Below, one piece after another: positions 1 to 6,160 of a stretch of DNA of 8,869 nucleotides. The stretch is from Chloroflexota bacterium. GTDB taxonomy: Bacteria; Chloroflexota; Dehalococcoidia; SAR202; UBA11138. Below the pieces are notes generated by a model. It was not told the origin of the DNA, made no database searches, and was given only the letters and a program-made list of their open reading frames with translations. The position numbers and the translations under genes are program-made. Numbering within the stretch: the stretch's first letter is position 1; each line of letters starts with the position of its first letter. The DNA lies in assembly GCA_022561955.1 (NCBI GenBank), contig JADFQF010000039.1:1-8869 (forward strand). The letters are read 5' to 3'.

Positions 1-1072
1 GGTCGAGCTTCTGGTGGGCGTTCGCACGCTCCGCCTCGTCTTCACTCCGGTTGATCAAGAACTCCTGAAGGGCCCGGTCCCCGTATGAGTAGAGCAGCAC
101 GCAATCGCTGGCAAGTCCGTCTCGGCCCGCTCGACCCGTCTCCTGGTAGTATCGCTCCAGCGATGCGGGCAGGTCCTGGTGGACGACCAGGCGCACGTTG
201 GGCTTATCGATGCCCATGCCGAAGGCGATAGTCGCCGCTATGACGTCGATCTCGTCGCGAATGAACTTCTCTTGAGTCTCGCTCCGAAGGACTCTTTCCA
301 GCCCGGCGTGGTATGGCAAGGCCTTGACGCCGTTGTCCGATAGCCTCTCGGCCAGCTCCTCGGTGGCCTTTCTGGTGGCGCAATAGATGATGGCAGACTC
401 GTTTTCGCGCCGTCGGACCAGCTCCAGAATCGTGTCGAAGGAGTTCCTCTTTCGCTGGACGACGTACGTCAGGTTCGGCCGGTCGAAGGATGAGACGAAC
501 TGCTCGGCATCTTCAATCCCCAGCTGGGCAACGATGTCCTCGCGTACGCGGTCGGTCGCCGTGGCCGTCAGCGCGATTATGGGCGTGTCGGGAAACTGGT
601 GTCTCAAGGACTTGAGGTTGCGGTAGTCCGGGCGAAAGTCGTGGCCCCACTCGGAGATGCAGTGGGCTTCGTCGACGGCTATCAGGCTGATCTCGAGGCC
701 GGCCAGGAAGTCGCCAAACCTGGGCGAGGCAAGCCGCTCCGGCGCGACGTACAGTATCTTGAGTCGGCCGCTCTTCGCCTGCGATTCGATTCGAGCTATC
801 TCCGTCTGCGCCAGAGTGCTGTTGATATATTCGGAGGCGATGCCGTTCGCCTTGAGGGCGTCCACCTGGTCCTTCATGAGGGATATCAGGGGCGAAACGA
901 CCAGGGTCATGCCGCTCAGCGAAAGCGCCGGAAGCTGGTAGCAGAGGGACTTTCCGCCGCCGGTCGGCATGAGCACCAGCGAGTCTTTCGCAGACAGGAC
1001 GTTGGAGATGATGTCCTCCTGCAACGGCAGGAAGCTGTCGAAGCCGAATTGAGATTTCAGGCTCTCAAGCAT
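1..1072 (-). CDS. recQ: ATP-dependent DNA helicase RecQ (N-terminal part, cut by window edge)
   Basis: RecQ is a superfamily 2, 3'-to-5' DNA helicase used in recombination and replication-fork repair. The 357 residues present carry the full helicase core in order: Walker A MPTGGGKS (35-42), motif Ia SPLISLMKDQV (60-70), DEAH box (134-137), the RecQ-specific aromatic-rich loop HCISEWGHDFRPDY (137-150), motif III ALTATA (167-172), motif IV around IIYCATRK (228-235), motif V AFGMGIDKPNVR (283-294) and motif VI YYQETGRAGRDG (308-319). The zinc-binding, winged-helix and HRDC regions lie beyond the left edge, so whether the gene is complete cannot be judged. The start is the first ATG after an in-frame TAG, with GAGG seven bases upstream. 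It lies 131 nt downstream of the ketopantoate reductase-like gene on the same strand. No strong promoter is visible in that gap, so read-through is possible. Confidence 0.97.
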   Translation of the reverse strand, partial: MLESLKSQFGFDSFLPLQEDIISNVLSAKDSLVLMPTGGGKSLCYQLPALSLSGMTLVVSPLISLMKDQVDALKANGIASEYINSTLAQTEIARIESQAKSGRLKILYVAPERLASPRFGDFLAGLEISLIAVDEAHCISEWGHDFRPDYRNLKSLRHQFPDTPIIALTATATDRVREDIVAQLGIEDAEQFVSSFDRPNLTYVVQRKRNSFDTILELVRRRENESAIIYCATRKATEELAERLSDNGVKALPYHAGLERVLRSETQEKFIRDEIDVIAATIAFGMGIDKPNVRLVVHQDLPASLERYYQETGRAGRDGLASDCVLLYSYGDRALQEFLINRSEDEAERANAHQKLD

Positions 1073-1079
1073 TTCTTGG

Positions 1080-1083
1080 CCTC
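1080..1083 (-). promoter_or_regulatory. Ribosome binding site of recQ
   Basis: GAGG on the minus strand lies seven bases before the ATG at 1072. It supports this start, because the frame upstream has no other ATG before a TAG stop. Confidence 0.6.
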
Positions 1084-1203
1084 GTCGTGGTCTTTGGAAC
1101 GGCGCGCATGGCTATATCGGCTCTGGCTGCGGGATGGGAAAATGTTCGACAAGGAAAGCACCGACGGGCTCTCTGTGGACTCTACTCGAACAGTATGGAA
1201 CGT

Positions 1204-2139
1204 CTAGCCTCCAAGCGCCTTTTCGATGCGGAGTGCCGCCGGCTTGAGCAGCGAGTATATCGTGCTGTTTATCGGCGTGGGCACCCCGGTCTGCTTCCCC
1301 AGTCTGACCGCCGTGCCGGTGATGCCTTCGAGCTCCACGCGATTGCCGTCGCGAAAGTCCTTGGCGAGAGATGCCATGCCTTCAATGGGAAACTCGTCAA
1401 GCGAATTCATTGCCCATTCTAATACGCCGTCGCCGATGGGCGCATCCAGCGCATCGGCAATGTCGATGATCTCCTGGTAGCAGCCGCGAATCAGCTCCCG
1501 GGTCTCCGGGACATTTCGCATCTCTCCGTAGGGCGCCTGGGTGACCGCGTTGATTCCCGCCGTCCCCGCCAGATAAATGAACTTCCTCCATACGGCGCCC
1601 ATGGCGTTATCGGAAAGCTCGACGTTCCAACCGCCCTTTTCGAACAGCTTCAACAGGATTTCGCCTCTTGCCGTGATGCCCCGGCCCATCTCACCGAAGA
1701 CCACCCTGCCCACCTGACCCAGCTGCTCGACCACGCCGGGCTCCCGTACGCGGCCCTGAAGTGCGCACATGCCCACCATCACCCTGTCACGGCCAAACGC
1801 GTCCGCGAGCAGGTCGCCGTTGTCGAGGCCGTTCTGGAGCGTCAATATCACTGTTTCAGGTCCCACCATCGGCTTGATAAAGGTCATAGCATCCGCGTTG
1901 TGGTACATCTTGACGGCGTAAAGTATCAGGCCCTGGATTCCGGCCTCCCGGGCATCGCCGGTGGCGGGACGGGTCACGACGAATTCGCCCGAGAGGTCGC
2001 TGACGACTCGCAGACCGTTGGAGCGGATCGCTTCCAGGTGTGCGCCCCTTGCGATGAAGGTCACGTCTTCGCCCGCCCGCGCGAGCAGGCCGCCGAAGTA
2101 TCCGCCTACCCCGCCTGAGCCCATCACGGCGATTTTCAT
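1204..2139 (-). CDS. 2-dehydropantoate 2-reductase (ketopantoate reductase) family protein
   Basis: NADPH-dependent ketoacid reductase of the ApbA/PanE family. The classical member makes pantoate for coenzyme A synthesis. Read from the ATG at 2139 (311 aa, the usual length), it begins MKIAVMGSGGVGGYFGG, a Rossmann GxGxxG nucleotide-binding loop. Further features are AVK (Lys77), LQNG (Asn103), WRKF (Lys186, aligning with the catalytic lysine) and the C-terminal helical domain with RVELEGITG (267-275) and TPINSTIY (288-295). The segment after Lys186 reads FIYLAGTAGINAVTQAP rather than the KxxxNxxxN pattern of E. coli PanE. This may therefore be a family member acting on another ketoacid, and I give no panE symbol. 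A GTG start at 2163 would add eight residues. The ATG aligns better with the family, although its best Shine-Dalgarno, GGAGG, is a long 14 nt upstream. It follows the toxin gene by 36 nt. Confidence 0.88.
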   Translation of the reverse strand: MKIAVMGSGGVGGYFGGLLARAGEDVTFIARGAHLEAIRSNGLRVVSDLSGEFVVTRPATGDAREAGIQGLILYAVKMYHNADAMTFIKPMVGPETVILTLQNGLDNGDLLADAFGRDRVMVGMCALQGRVREPGVVEQLGQVGRVVFGEMGRGITARGEILLKLFEKGGWNVELSDNAMGAVWRKFIYLAGTAGINAVTQAPYGEMRNVPETRELIRGCYQEIIDIADALDAPIGDGVLEWAMNSLDEFPIEGMASLAKDFRDGNRVELEGITGTAVRLGKQTGVPTPINSTIYSLLKPAALRIEKALGG

Positions 2140-2175
2140 GTCTTTGCCATGCACCTCCGACACAATGACTCGTGA

Positions 2176-2490
2176 CTATTCGAGGGTCCAGGGTTCACGG
2201 TCGACGAGGCTACGAAGGTCTCTGGCGCCGTGAATTGCCCTTAAGATGACGGGTTCGTTTAACTCAAGCAGATAGATTTGCCGATATCCCCGAATTAGTA
2301 ATTCTCGAATATTTTGGTCCTGGAACTCGGGCACCACCCTGCCAATCTCTGGATTTGCGTCCAGAATTTCTGAAGATTCAATGAGCTGTCCTACAAAATT
2401 GATTGCGTAAATTGCAGAATCCATTGAGATGAAATCTTCGATTCCGCGTAGATCTGCTTCCGCTGCTAACGTCCAGTGGATTTCCGCTAT
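2176..2490 (-). CDS. ParE/RelE-family type II toxin, apparent ATA start
   Basis: A small RNase- or gyrase-targeting-type toxin of the RelE/ParE superfamily ('plasmid stabilisation' proteins), inferred from sequence. The C-terminal part shows the family signature: NPEIGRVVPEF (46-56), IRELLIRGYRQIYLLE (61-76) and ILRAIHGARDL (82-92). The first ATG in frame (2424) would drop the first beta strand and helix. Upstream of it the frame continues AEIHWTLAAEADLRGIEDFIS, a textbook ParE N-terminus. No ATG, GTG or TTG occurs in this frame back to a stop. The codon where the family starts is ATA (2490-2488), giving 104 aa, the normal length. It overlaps the antitoxin stop TAG as ATAG, a layout like the usual ATGA coupling. 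The toxin may use a rare AUA start coupled to the antitoxin, start at the internal ATG as a truncated protein, or be inactivated by start loss. The family assignment is firm; the start is uncertain. Confidence 0.82.
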   Translation of the reverse strand: MAEIHWTLAAEADLRGIEDFISMDSAIYAINFVGQLIESSEILDANPEIGRVVPEFQDQNIRELLIRGYRQIYLLELNEPVILRAIHGARDLRSLVDREPWTLE

Positions 2491-2663
2491 TTCGCAATTC
2501 GTTTCTTCAGCTCTTTGTGAGAAATCAGCCGCCCTTCTACTACGTCACGAAGCCCCTTGTCAACCTGCTGCTTGAAATAAAGCTCATCGATAATGTCGGC
2601 CGTAGTTGCGTCGTCGGGTAGCCGTTGAATTAGGTCGATGGCAGCCTGTTTTTCATGATTCAT
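2487..2663 (-). CDS. Antitoxin of the ParE/RelE-type pair
   Basis: A 58-aa acidic/helical protein directly upstream of the toxin. The pattern LIQRLPDDATTADIIDELYF (11-30), then KGLRDVVEGRLISHKELKKR (36-55), matches the small antitoxins typically paired with ParE-like toxins. In these the 'LPDDAT..DII.ELY' helix and the 'EGR.ISHEE.K.R' tail recur. The start is ATG 2663, with a strong AGGAG seven bases upstream; a longer reading of the frame to 2789 only runs back into the upstream gene. It begins 10 nt after the stop of the 220-aa gene and its stop overlaps the toxin's start, so the two are probably translationally coupled. It lacks an obvious large DNA-binding domain; autoregulation is not evident from the sequence alone. 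Confidence 0.85.
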   Translation of the reverse strand: MNHEKQAAIDLIQRLPDDATTADIIDELYFKQQVDKGLRDVVEGRLISHKELKKRIAK

Positions 2664-2670
2664 TCGAAAG

Positions 2671-2675
2671 CTCCT
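2671..2675 (-). promoter_or_regulatory. Ribosome binding site of the antitoxin
   Basis: AGGAG lies seven bases before the ATG at 2663. It overlaps the TAG stop of the upstream 220-aa gene, so termination there places ribosomes at the antitoxin start. This site decides the 58-aa start over the longer reading. Confidence 0.7.
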
Positions 2676-3336
2676 AGCTCGGCTCCGTCCCGTTCCTCCG
2701 CGAGAATTCCTTCTTAATAATGGAATCGTATGCACGCTCAGAGGCCGATGTGAATAGGGATACCCTGTAAATCCGCTGTTCCAGGTCAATCCGCAGTCTC
2801 AGTATATGCATGATGTGATCGTAGAGCCCCAACGCCGCCTCCAATGGGACCTGTGAGGCCCATGCTTCGTCCCATTGACCCGGATCGGCCTCACCGTAGC
2901 CATCGATGGACAAAAGGCTCTTCAAGAACCTCTGTGCCGTGCCGTGCAGCGCCGAAAACTCGTCCTCCACCTCGAATCCCTCCGCGCCCCTGTTCCTGAA
3001 CAACACGAGTTGATAAAGGACCATCCACCAGTATATAGCTACCAGGCGCGGCGGCTTCAGTCTGCCTCTGCGGCCCTTGAGTCTCCAGTCTACGGTCTTG
3101 TCTTCGTTGGCAACGAAAAGCTGGAGCATCAGATCAGATGCTCCGTCGCAAATGGAATTCCATAGCATTGCCGTGGCGGGAGACAAGGACTGTCGTTCAG
3201 CCTCCTTGCGAGCCAGGTCGTTCAATTCCGCAATCGCCTTGCGCGTATTGGCCTTGGCTCTCCCGGGTACCAGTGCGTCTAAGATCGCTATCTCGCCCTC
3301 CCCAATATTCTGCGGCGCACGGGAAAAAGTTAGCAT
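2674..3336 (-). CDS. Uncharacterised 220-aa helical protein upstream of the TA pair
   Basis: I do not recognise this protein. It appears mostly helical and soluble. There is an early charged helix region (residues 28-50), and a hydrophobic aromatic stretch LVAIYWWMVLYQLVLF (98-113) that could be a buried helix rather than a clear membrane span. A basic patch, RLKGRRGRLKPPR (85-97), lies just before it. The tail, SIIKKEFSRRNG (205-216), is also basic. There is no signal peptide and no catalytic motif I can name. The ATG at 3336 is preceded immediately by an in-frame TAA, so it is the earliest start, but no Shine-Dalgarno is visible. A perfect -35 hexamer, TTGACA, lies on the minus strand at 3372-3367, without a convincing -10, so a promoter is only suggested. 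It ends 10 nt before the antitoxin and overlaps its ribosome binding site. It is therefore probably the first gene of this operon and may be a third TA component or simply a neighbour. Confidence 0.65.
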   Translation of the reverse strand: MLTFSRAPQNIGEGEIAILDALVPGRAKANTRKAIAELNDLARKEAERQSLSPATAMLWNSICDGASDLMLQLFVANEDKTVDWRLKGRRGRLKPPRLVAIYWWMVLYQLVLFRNRGAEGFEVEDEFSALHGTAQRFLKSLLSIDGYGEADPGQWDEAWASQVPLEAALGLYDHIMHILRLRIDLEQRIYRVSLFTSASERAYDSIIKKEFSRRNGTEPS

Positions 3337-3396
3337 TTAGATTGCCAAAGAGCAAGGCTTCCCCAGTGTCAAGGCGACATTCTCCATTCATGCGCC

Positions 3397-3927
3397 GCAG
3401 TCCGTTAACTCGTCATTCCGGCAAAAGCCGGAATCCAGGGTATATTCGTAATTCGGGTGACGGGCCTTGGGGGTATGTCCGTCATTTGGGCGACTTCAAC
3501 ATCTTTGTGGATTCCGGCTTTCGCCGGAATGACTGGCTTTGGAGACATGTCCGTCAGCTCCGTGACTTCAACTTCTTTGTCTCTGCAGTCTGTTCACCCG
3601 TCATTCCGGCAAAAGCCGGAATCCAGGGCGTTTTCGTAATTCTGGTGACAGGCCTTGAAGACATGTCCGTCAGCTCCGTGACATCAACTTCTTTGTCTCT
3701 GCAGTCCGTTCCCCCGTCGTTCCGGCAAAAGCCGGAATCCAGGGTACATTCGTCATTCGGGTGACGGGTCTTGGAGGCGTGTCCGTCAGTTCCGTGACTT
3801 CGACATCTTTGTCTCTGCAGTCTGTTCACCCGTCATTCCGGCAAAAGCCGGAATCCAGCGTATATTCGTAATTCTGGTGACAGGCCTGGGAGACATATCC
3901 ATCATTTGGGCGACTTCAACTTCTTTG
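3397..3927. repeat. Tandem array of ~116-bp units headed by a palindrome
   Basis: Four forward units begin with CGTCATTCCGG or CGTCGTTCCGG at 3411, 3599, 3715 and 3831. Spacing is 188, 116 and 116 bp. Each opens with the palindrome ATTCCGGC-AAAA-GCCGGAAT, at 3415-3434, 3603-3622, 3719-3738 (first base G) and 3835-3854. The units share tails such as TTCTTTGTCTCTGCAGTC and a middle segment with GTGACGGG and TGTCCGTCA. A partial tail (GCAGTCCGTT, 3397-3406) precedes the first unit and the last unit breaks off after TTCTTTG at 3927. Unit 1 is 72 bp longer because its TGTCCGTCA...CTTCAAC segment is repeated (about 3467-3507 and 3539-3579) around an inverted palindrome. The palindromes resemble the dispersed GTCATTCCCGC...GCGGGAATCC repeats known from many bacterial genomes. 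No gene in the array is credible: its open frames are the repeats read through. Confidence 0.92.
3412..3533. repeat. MITE-like unit with inverted terminal palindromes
   Basis: The left end, GTCATTCCGGCAAAAGCCGG followed by AATCC (3412-3436), reappears inverted at 3509-3533. The match is 24 of 25, with only the loop differing (AAAA against GAAA when both are read outward). Each end is itself a perfect 8-bp-stem hairpin, so the 122-bp unit has nested symmetry, as in paired REP elements or a miniature inverted-repeat element. No target-site duplication is obvious. Confidence 0.7.
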
Positions 3928-4028
3928 AATTAACAGCGGACCAATCTGGCACGGCCCCAAAATCATTGACGTCCGGGCACTGTTTCCGATTGCCGCGAAT
4001 ACGGGTCGAGAAGGCGAAAAGACCTCAC
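3928..4028. other. Spacer between repeat array and apt promoter
   Basis: Unique sequence with no repeat units and no credible reading frame. A short frame from 3906 to 4103 begins inside the last repeat and crosses the promoter, so I do not count it. Confidence 0.5.
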
Positions 4029-4057
4029 TTGACCCATCTTCATATGGGACTTATCAT
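4029..4057 (+). promoter_or_regulatory. Sigma70-type promoter for apt
   Basis: TTGACC (4029-4034), a 17-bp spacer and TATCAT (4052-4057) match the -35 and -10 consensus at five of six positions each. Transcription would start near 4064, giving a leader of about 70 nt before the GTG of apt. It is the best promoter in the window. Confidence 0.65.
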
Positions 4058-4062
4058 GCCTG

Positions 4063-4097
4063 GGGCGATGCCCGATGCGAAGGTAATATCGGGCGTC
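4063..4097 (+). promoter_or_regulatory. Leader hairpin of the apt mRNA
   Basis: GATGCCCGAT (4067-4076) pairs with ATCGGGCGTC (4088-4097) through ten pairs, one of them G-U, across an 11-nt loop. GCCC (4070-4073) could instead pair with GGGC at 4063-4066. The structure would sit at the very 5' end of the transcript from the 4029 promoter. It has no T-run, so it is not a terminator; it could affect mRNA stability or act as a switch. The function is speculative. Confidence 0.4.
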
Positions 4098-4133
4098 CCT
4101 TAGATGCGCACGAGATAAGGGGAATGAGGCGCC

Positions 4134-4646
4134 GTGGACCTTTCTGAATATATTAGAGACATACCGGACTTTCCGAGACCGGGTATCCTATTCAAGGACA
4201 TCACTCCTCTGCTCGCCGACCCCATGGCCTTTCATGAGGCCGTGGACTGGTTGTCGGAGCTCTGCGCGCCACTGCGGGTCGACACGATCGTTAGCATCGA
4301 GGCCCGCGGCTTTCTCTTCGCCGCGCCCCTCGCATACTGTATCGGAAAGCCCCTGGTCCCCGTCAGGAAGAAGGGCAAGCTGCCGTTCGAGACCCATGCC
4401 GTTACCTACGACCTCGAATACGGCACCGATACGGTCGAGGTCCACATCGACGGCATATCCAACGGCCATCGGGTGCTCATCGTAGACGACTTGCTGGCTA
4501 CGGGCGGGACCATGGCCGCCGCCGCCAAGCTGGTGGAGCGCACGGGAGGAACGATCGCAGGTCTTGCGGTCGTTCTGGAGCTGACTGACCTTGGGGGGAG
4601 AGAGCGTCTCAAGGACTACAATACCCTTTCCCTGGTCAAGTACTAG
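4134..4646 (+). CDS. apt: Adenine phosphoribosyltransferase
   Basis: Cytoplasmic purine-salvage enzyme that joins adenine to PRPP to give AMP and pyrophosphate. At 170 aa it has the usual bacterial length. The N-terminal Apt signature PDFPRPGILFKDITPLL (11-27) is intact. It is followed by VSIEARGF (53-60), the flexible-loop segment VPVRKKGKLPFET (75-87) with YDLEYGTDTVEVH (92-104), and the PRPP-binding motif VLIVDDLLATGGT (114-126) with its two aspartates. The start is GTG: an ATG ten bases upstream is out of frame. AAGGGGA and GAGG just before it can serve as ribosome binding sites. It is the first gene of the rightward block, behind the 4029 promoter and its hairpin leader. The next gene starts six bases after its stop, so the two are almost certainly co-transcribed. 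Nothing is missing or odd in the catalytic motifs. Confidence 0.97.
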   Translation: MDLSEYIRDIPDFPRPGILFKDITPLLADPMAFHEAVDWLSELCAPLRVDTIVSIEARGFLFAAPLAYCIGKPLVPVRKKGKLPFETHAVTYDLEYGTDTVEVHIDGISNGHRVLIVDDLLATGGTMAAAAKLVERTGGTIAGLAVVLELTDLGGRERLKDYNTLSLVKY

Positions 4647-4652
4647 CCTCCC

Positions 4653-6113
4653 ATGAGAGCCGACTACTTCGAAGGCCGCCTAAATCCCGGCGTTTCTGGG
4701 ACCGATGCCCTCGCCGCCATGCAGTCCATGCTGGCCGGCGTCGACGTCGAAGGCGCACTCGGGCTCATCGGCCGCGTCGCCGCGGACAGCGAGTCGAGCC
4801 ATGCAGGATATCAGCTCGCCCTGGTCGTAAGACAGCTCCTTGACTCTTCGGACCACAAAGGCCGAGCTCCCCGTGAGCTCACGCGGGAGGGGCTGGACTA
4901 TTGCTGTGGGCTCGCCACCAGCGTCGTGGCTTCGGCAGCGTCGTCGTGGGGCGTTCCAGTGCCTTCAGACGCGGCGTCGCTCATGCACCGAGTCGTCTAT
5001 CAGCAATACCCAGACCTGGAGGAAGACGGCTACGTTCCCCGGTCGCTGATCATCTATCGGAGAATCGCGCCCGCCCTCCGGCACGAAGTCGGCTTCGACT
5101 TCGAGGAGGCCTTTGCAGACGGCTATGGCCTGTCGCTGGACGAGTATCTTCGAATCGGCATGCGGGCGTACCGATGGTGCATAGACGGCCCTGGGAAGCC
5201 TTTTTCGCCGTCGGATGTAACGCCGAATGGATATACGCAGGGCGCCGTCGAAAGGGCGCTGGCCCTCCTCTCTTGCGACTACGACGCCTTTCGGTCGATG
5301 CTCGACGTGCCCGACGGACGGAACTCGCACTTCGAGCCCTACAATCTGAACCCGTTCAGAAAAGTGCCCGTCCTGAAGCTACCAGGCAATGAATATCTGG
5401 CCCCGGTCCCGTCTTTTCTGCTGCGCCGCATAACCCACGGCCTGTACTACGACCTCATCGATCTCGACAGGCCGGGATACATAGGCCTCATGGGCAGGTC
5501 CTTCAAAGAGTACGTCGGCGAGCTTCTGAAGGGGCAATCTGGTCTGGTAGGCGGCTCAGACGGCCTGCCGTGGGTCCTGCACAACTCTGATACGGCGGTG
5601 GTGATCGAGACGATAACCAGGCCTTTCGGAGCGCTGGGCCGCTCTACGGGGGACCCAAAGCACCTGGAGCAAGACCTCTCCCGCAGGGGTGGAGTCGTAG
5701 ATACGGCGGGGCGGCTTCGCGGATTTCTCGACAGCCCAGGCGAGCTAAAGGCCGCGATAGAGGGCAGGCGTATAGTGTGCGTCGTGACCGCCCTGGAGGA
5801 CTTCTATCTTGCCAACGGCCCGATGATCAAGGGCATCGTCGAGGAGCGGCTGGAAAACCGAGGGACCCGCCCCGACATGCACTCATTGCAGCTCACGCAT
5901 GTCGGCGGCCTGGAGGCCCTGCAGGCGCTCTCAATCCAGAGCGGAAAACCCATCGCCGACCTGATGGCGCTCAAGGTTGACAATGTGGAATACAATGACT
6001 TGGAGCTTGACCAGTTTGCTCGGCACATGGCCTTAGCGTATCCCGACGGCAGGAACACGGGGCTCACGCCGCCGCTGTTCGGAGGCGTTGTCGAACATCA
6101 CCTGGGTACATAA
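4653..6113 (+). CDS. Uncharacterised 486-aa protein with a possible degenerate nuclease-like domain
   Basis: I cannot name this protein. The N-terminal 270 residues appear mostly helical, with no clear motif and no signal peptide or membrane segment. Around 282-360 the layout recalls PD-(D/E)XK nuclease-fold proteins. A helix RSFKEYVGELL (282-292) is followed by a strand-turn-strand PWVLHNSDTAVVIET (306-320), then ITRPFGALG and a charged helix HLEQDLSRRG (337-346). Asp313 and Glu319 stand where acidic residues belong. The lysine expected in 'IExK' is Ile321 here, so catalysis by the standard mechanism would be lost. The C-terminal part (371-486) has beta-alpha character (RRIVCVVTALEDFY, then SLQLTHVGGLEAL). 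The ATG follows the apt stop by six bases and has no Shine-Dalgarno, which points to translational coupling to apt. The fold assignment is my inference from pattern and is weak; the existence of the gene is firm. Confidence 0.85.
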   Translation: MRADYFEGRLNPGVSGTDALAAMQSMLAGVDVEGALGLIGRVAADSESSHAGYQLALVVRQLLDSSDHKGRAPRELTREGLDYCCGLATSVVASAASSWGVPVPSDAASLMHRVVYQQYPDLEEDGYVPRSLIIYRRIAPALRHEVGFDFEEAFADGYGLSLDEYLRIGMRAYRWCIDGPGKPFSPSDVTPNGYTQGAVERALALLSCDYDAFRSMLDVPDGRNSHFEPYNLNPFRKVPVLKLPGNEYLAPVPSFLLRRITHGLYYDLIDLDRPGYIGLMGRSFKEYVGELLKGQSGLVGGSDGLPWVLHNSDTAVVIETITRPFGALGRSTGDPKHLEQDLSRRGGVVDTAGRLRGFLDSPGELKAAIEGRRIVCVVTALEDFYLANGPMIKGIVEERLENRGTRPDMHSLQLTHVGGLEALQALSIQSGKPIADLMALKVDNVEYNDLELDQFARHMALAYPDGRNTGLTPPLFGGVVEHHLGT

Positions 6114-6149
6114 CGTAAGATTTACGCAAAGTAGATCGTTGATATAAAA

Positions 6150-6154
6150 GGGGG
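6150..6154 (+). promoter_or_regulatory. Ribosome binding site of the DinB-like gene
   Basis: AAGGGGG lies six bases before the ATG at 6161 and fixes that start. Confidence 0.7.
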
Positions 6155-6160
6155 ATTTCT

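Noticed and set aside
599..1207. 202-aa plus-strand frame
   Set aside because: It is the antisense of the recQ core, whose helicase motifs are unmistakable.
2487..2789. 100-aa version of the antitoxin starting at 2789
   Set aside because: The first 42 residues are the 220-aa gene's end in another frame. The ATG at 2663 has AGGAG at ideal spacing and gives the family's usual length.
3138..3764. 208-aa plus-strand reading frame, and frames at 3457-3639 and 3554-3829
   Set aside because: They run through the repeat array and the antisense of the 220-aa gene. The translations simply repeat the array (for example RQKPESR) and have no protein pattern.
3411..3927. CRISPR array
   Set aside because: The palindromic repeats recur at 116 or 188 bp and the sequence between them is itself repeated, not unique spacers. 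No cas genes are present.
6121..6148. Promoter TTTACG-16-TATAAA before the DinB-like gene
   Set aside because: Its start site would fall after the ribosome binding site AAGGGGG, leaving the mRNA without it. The hexamer match is probably chance in an AT-rich gap.
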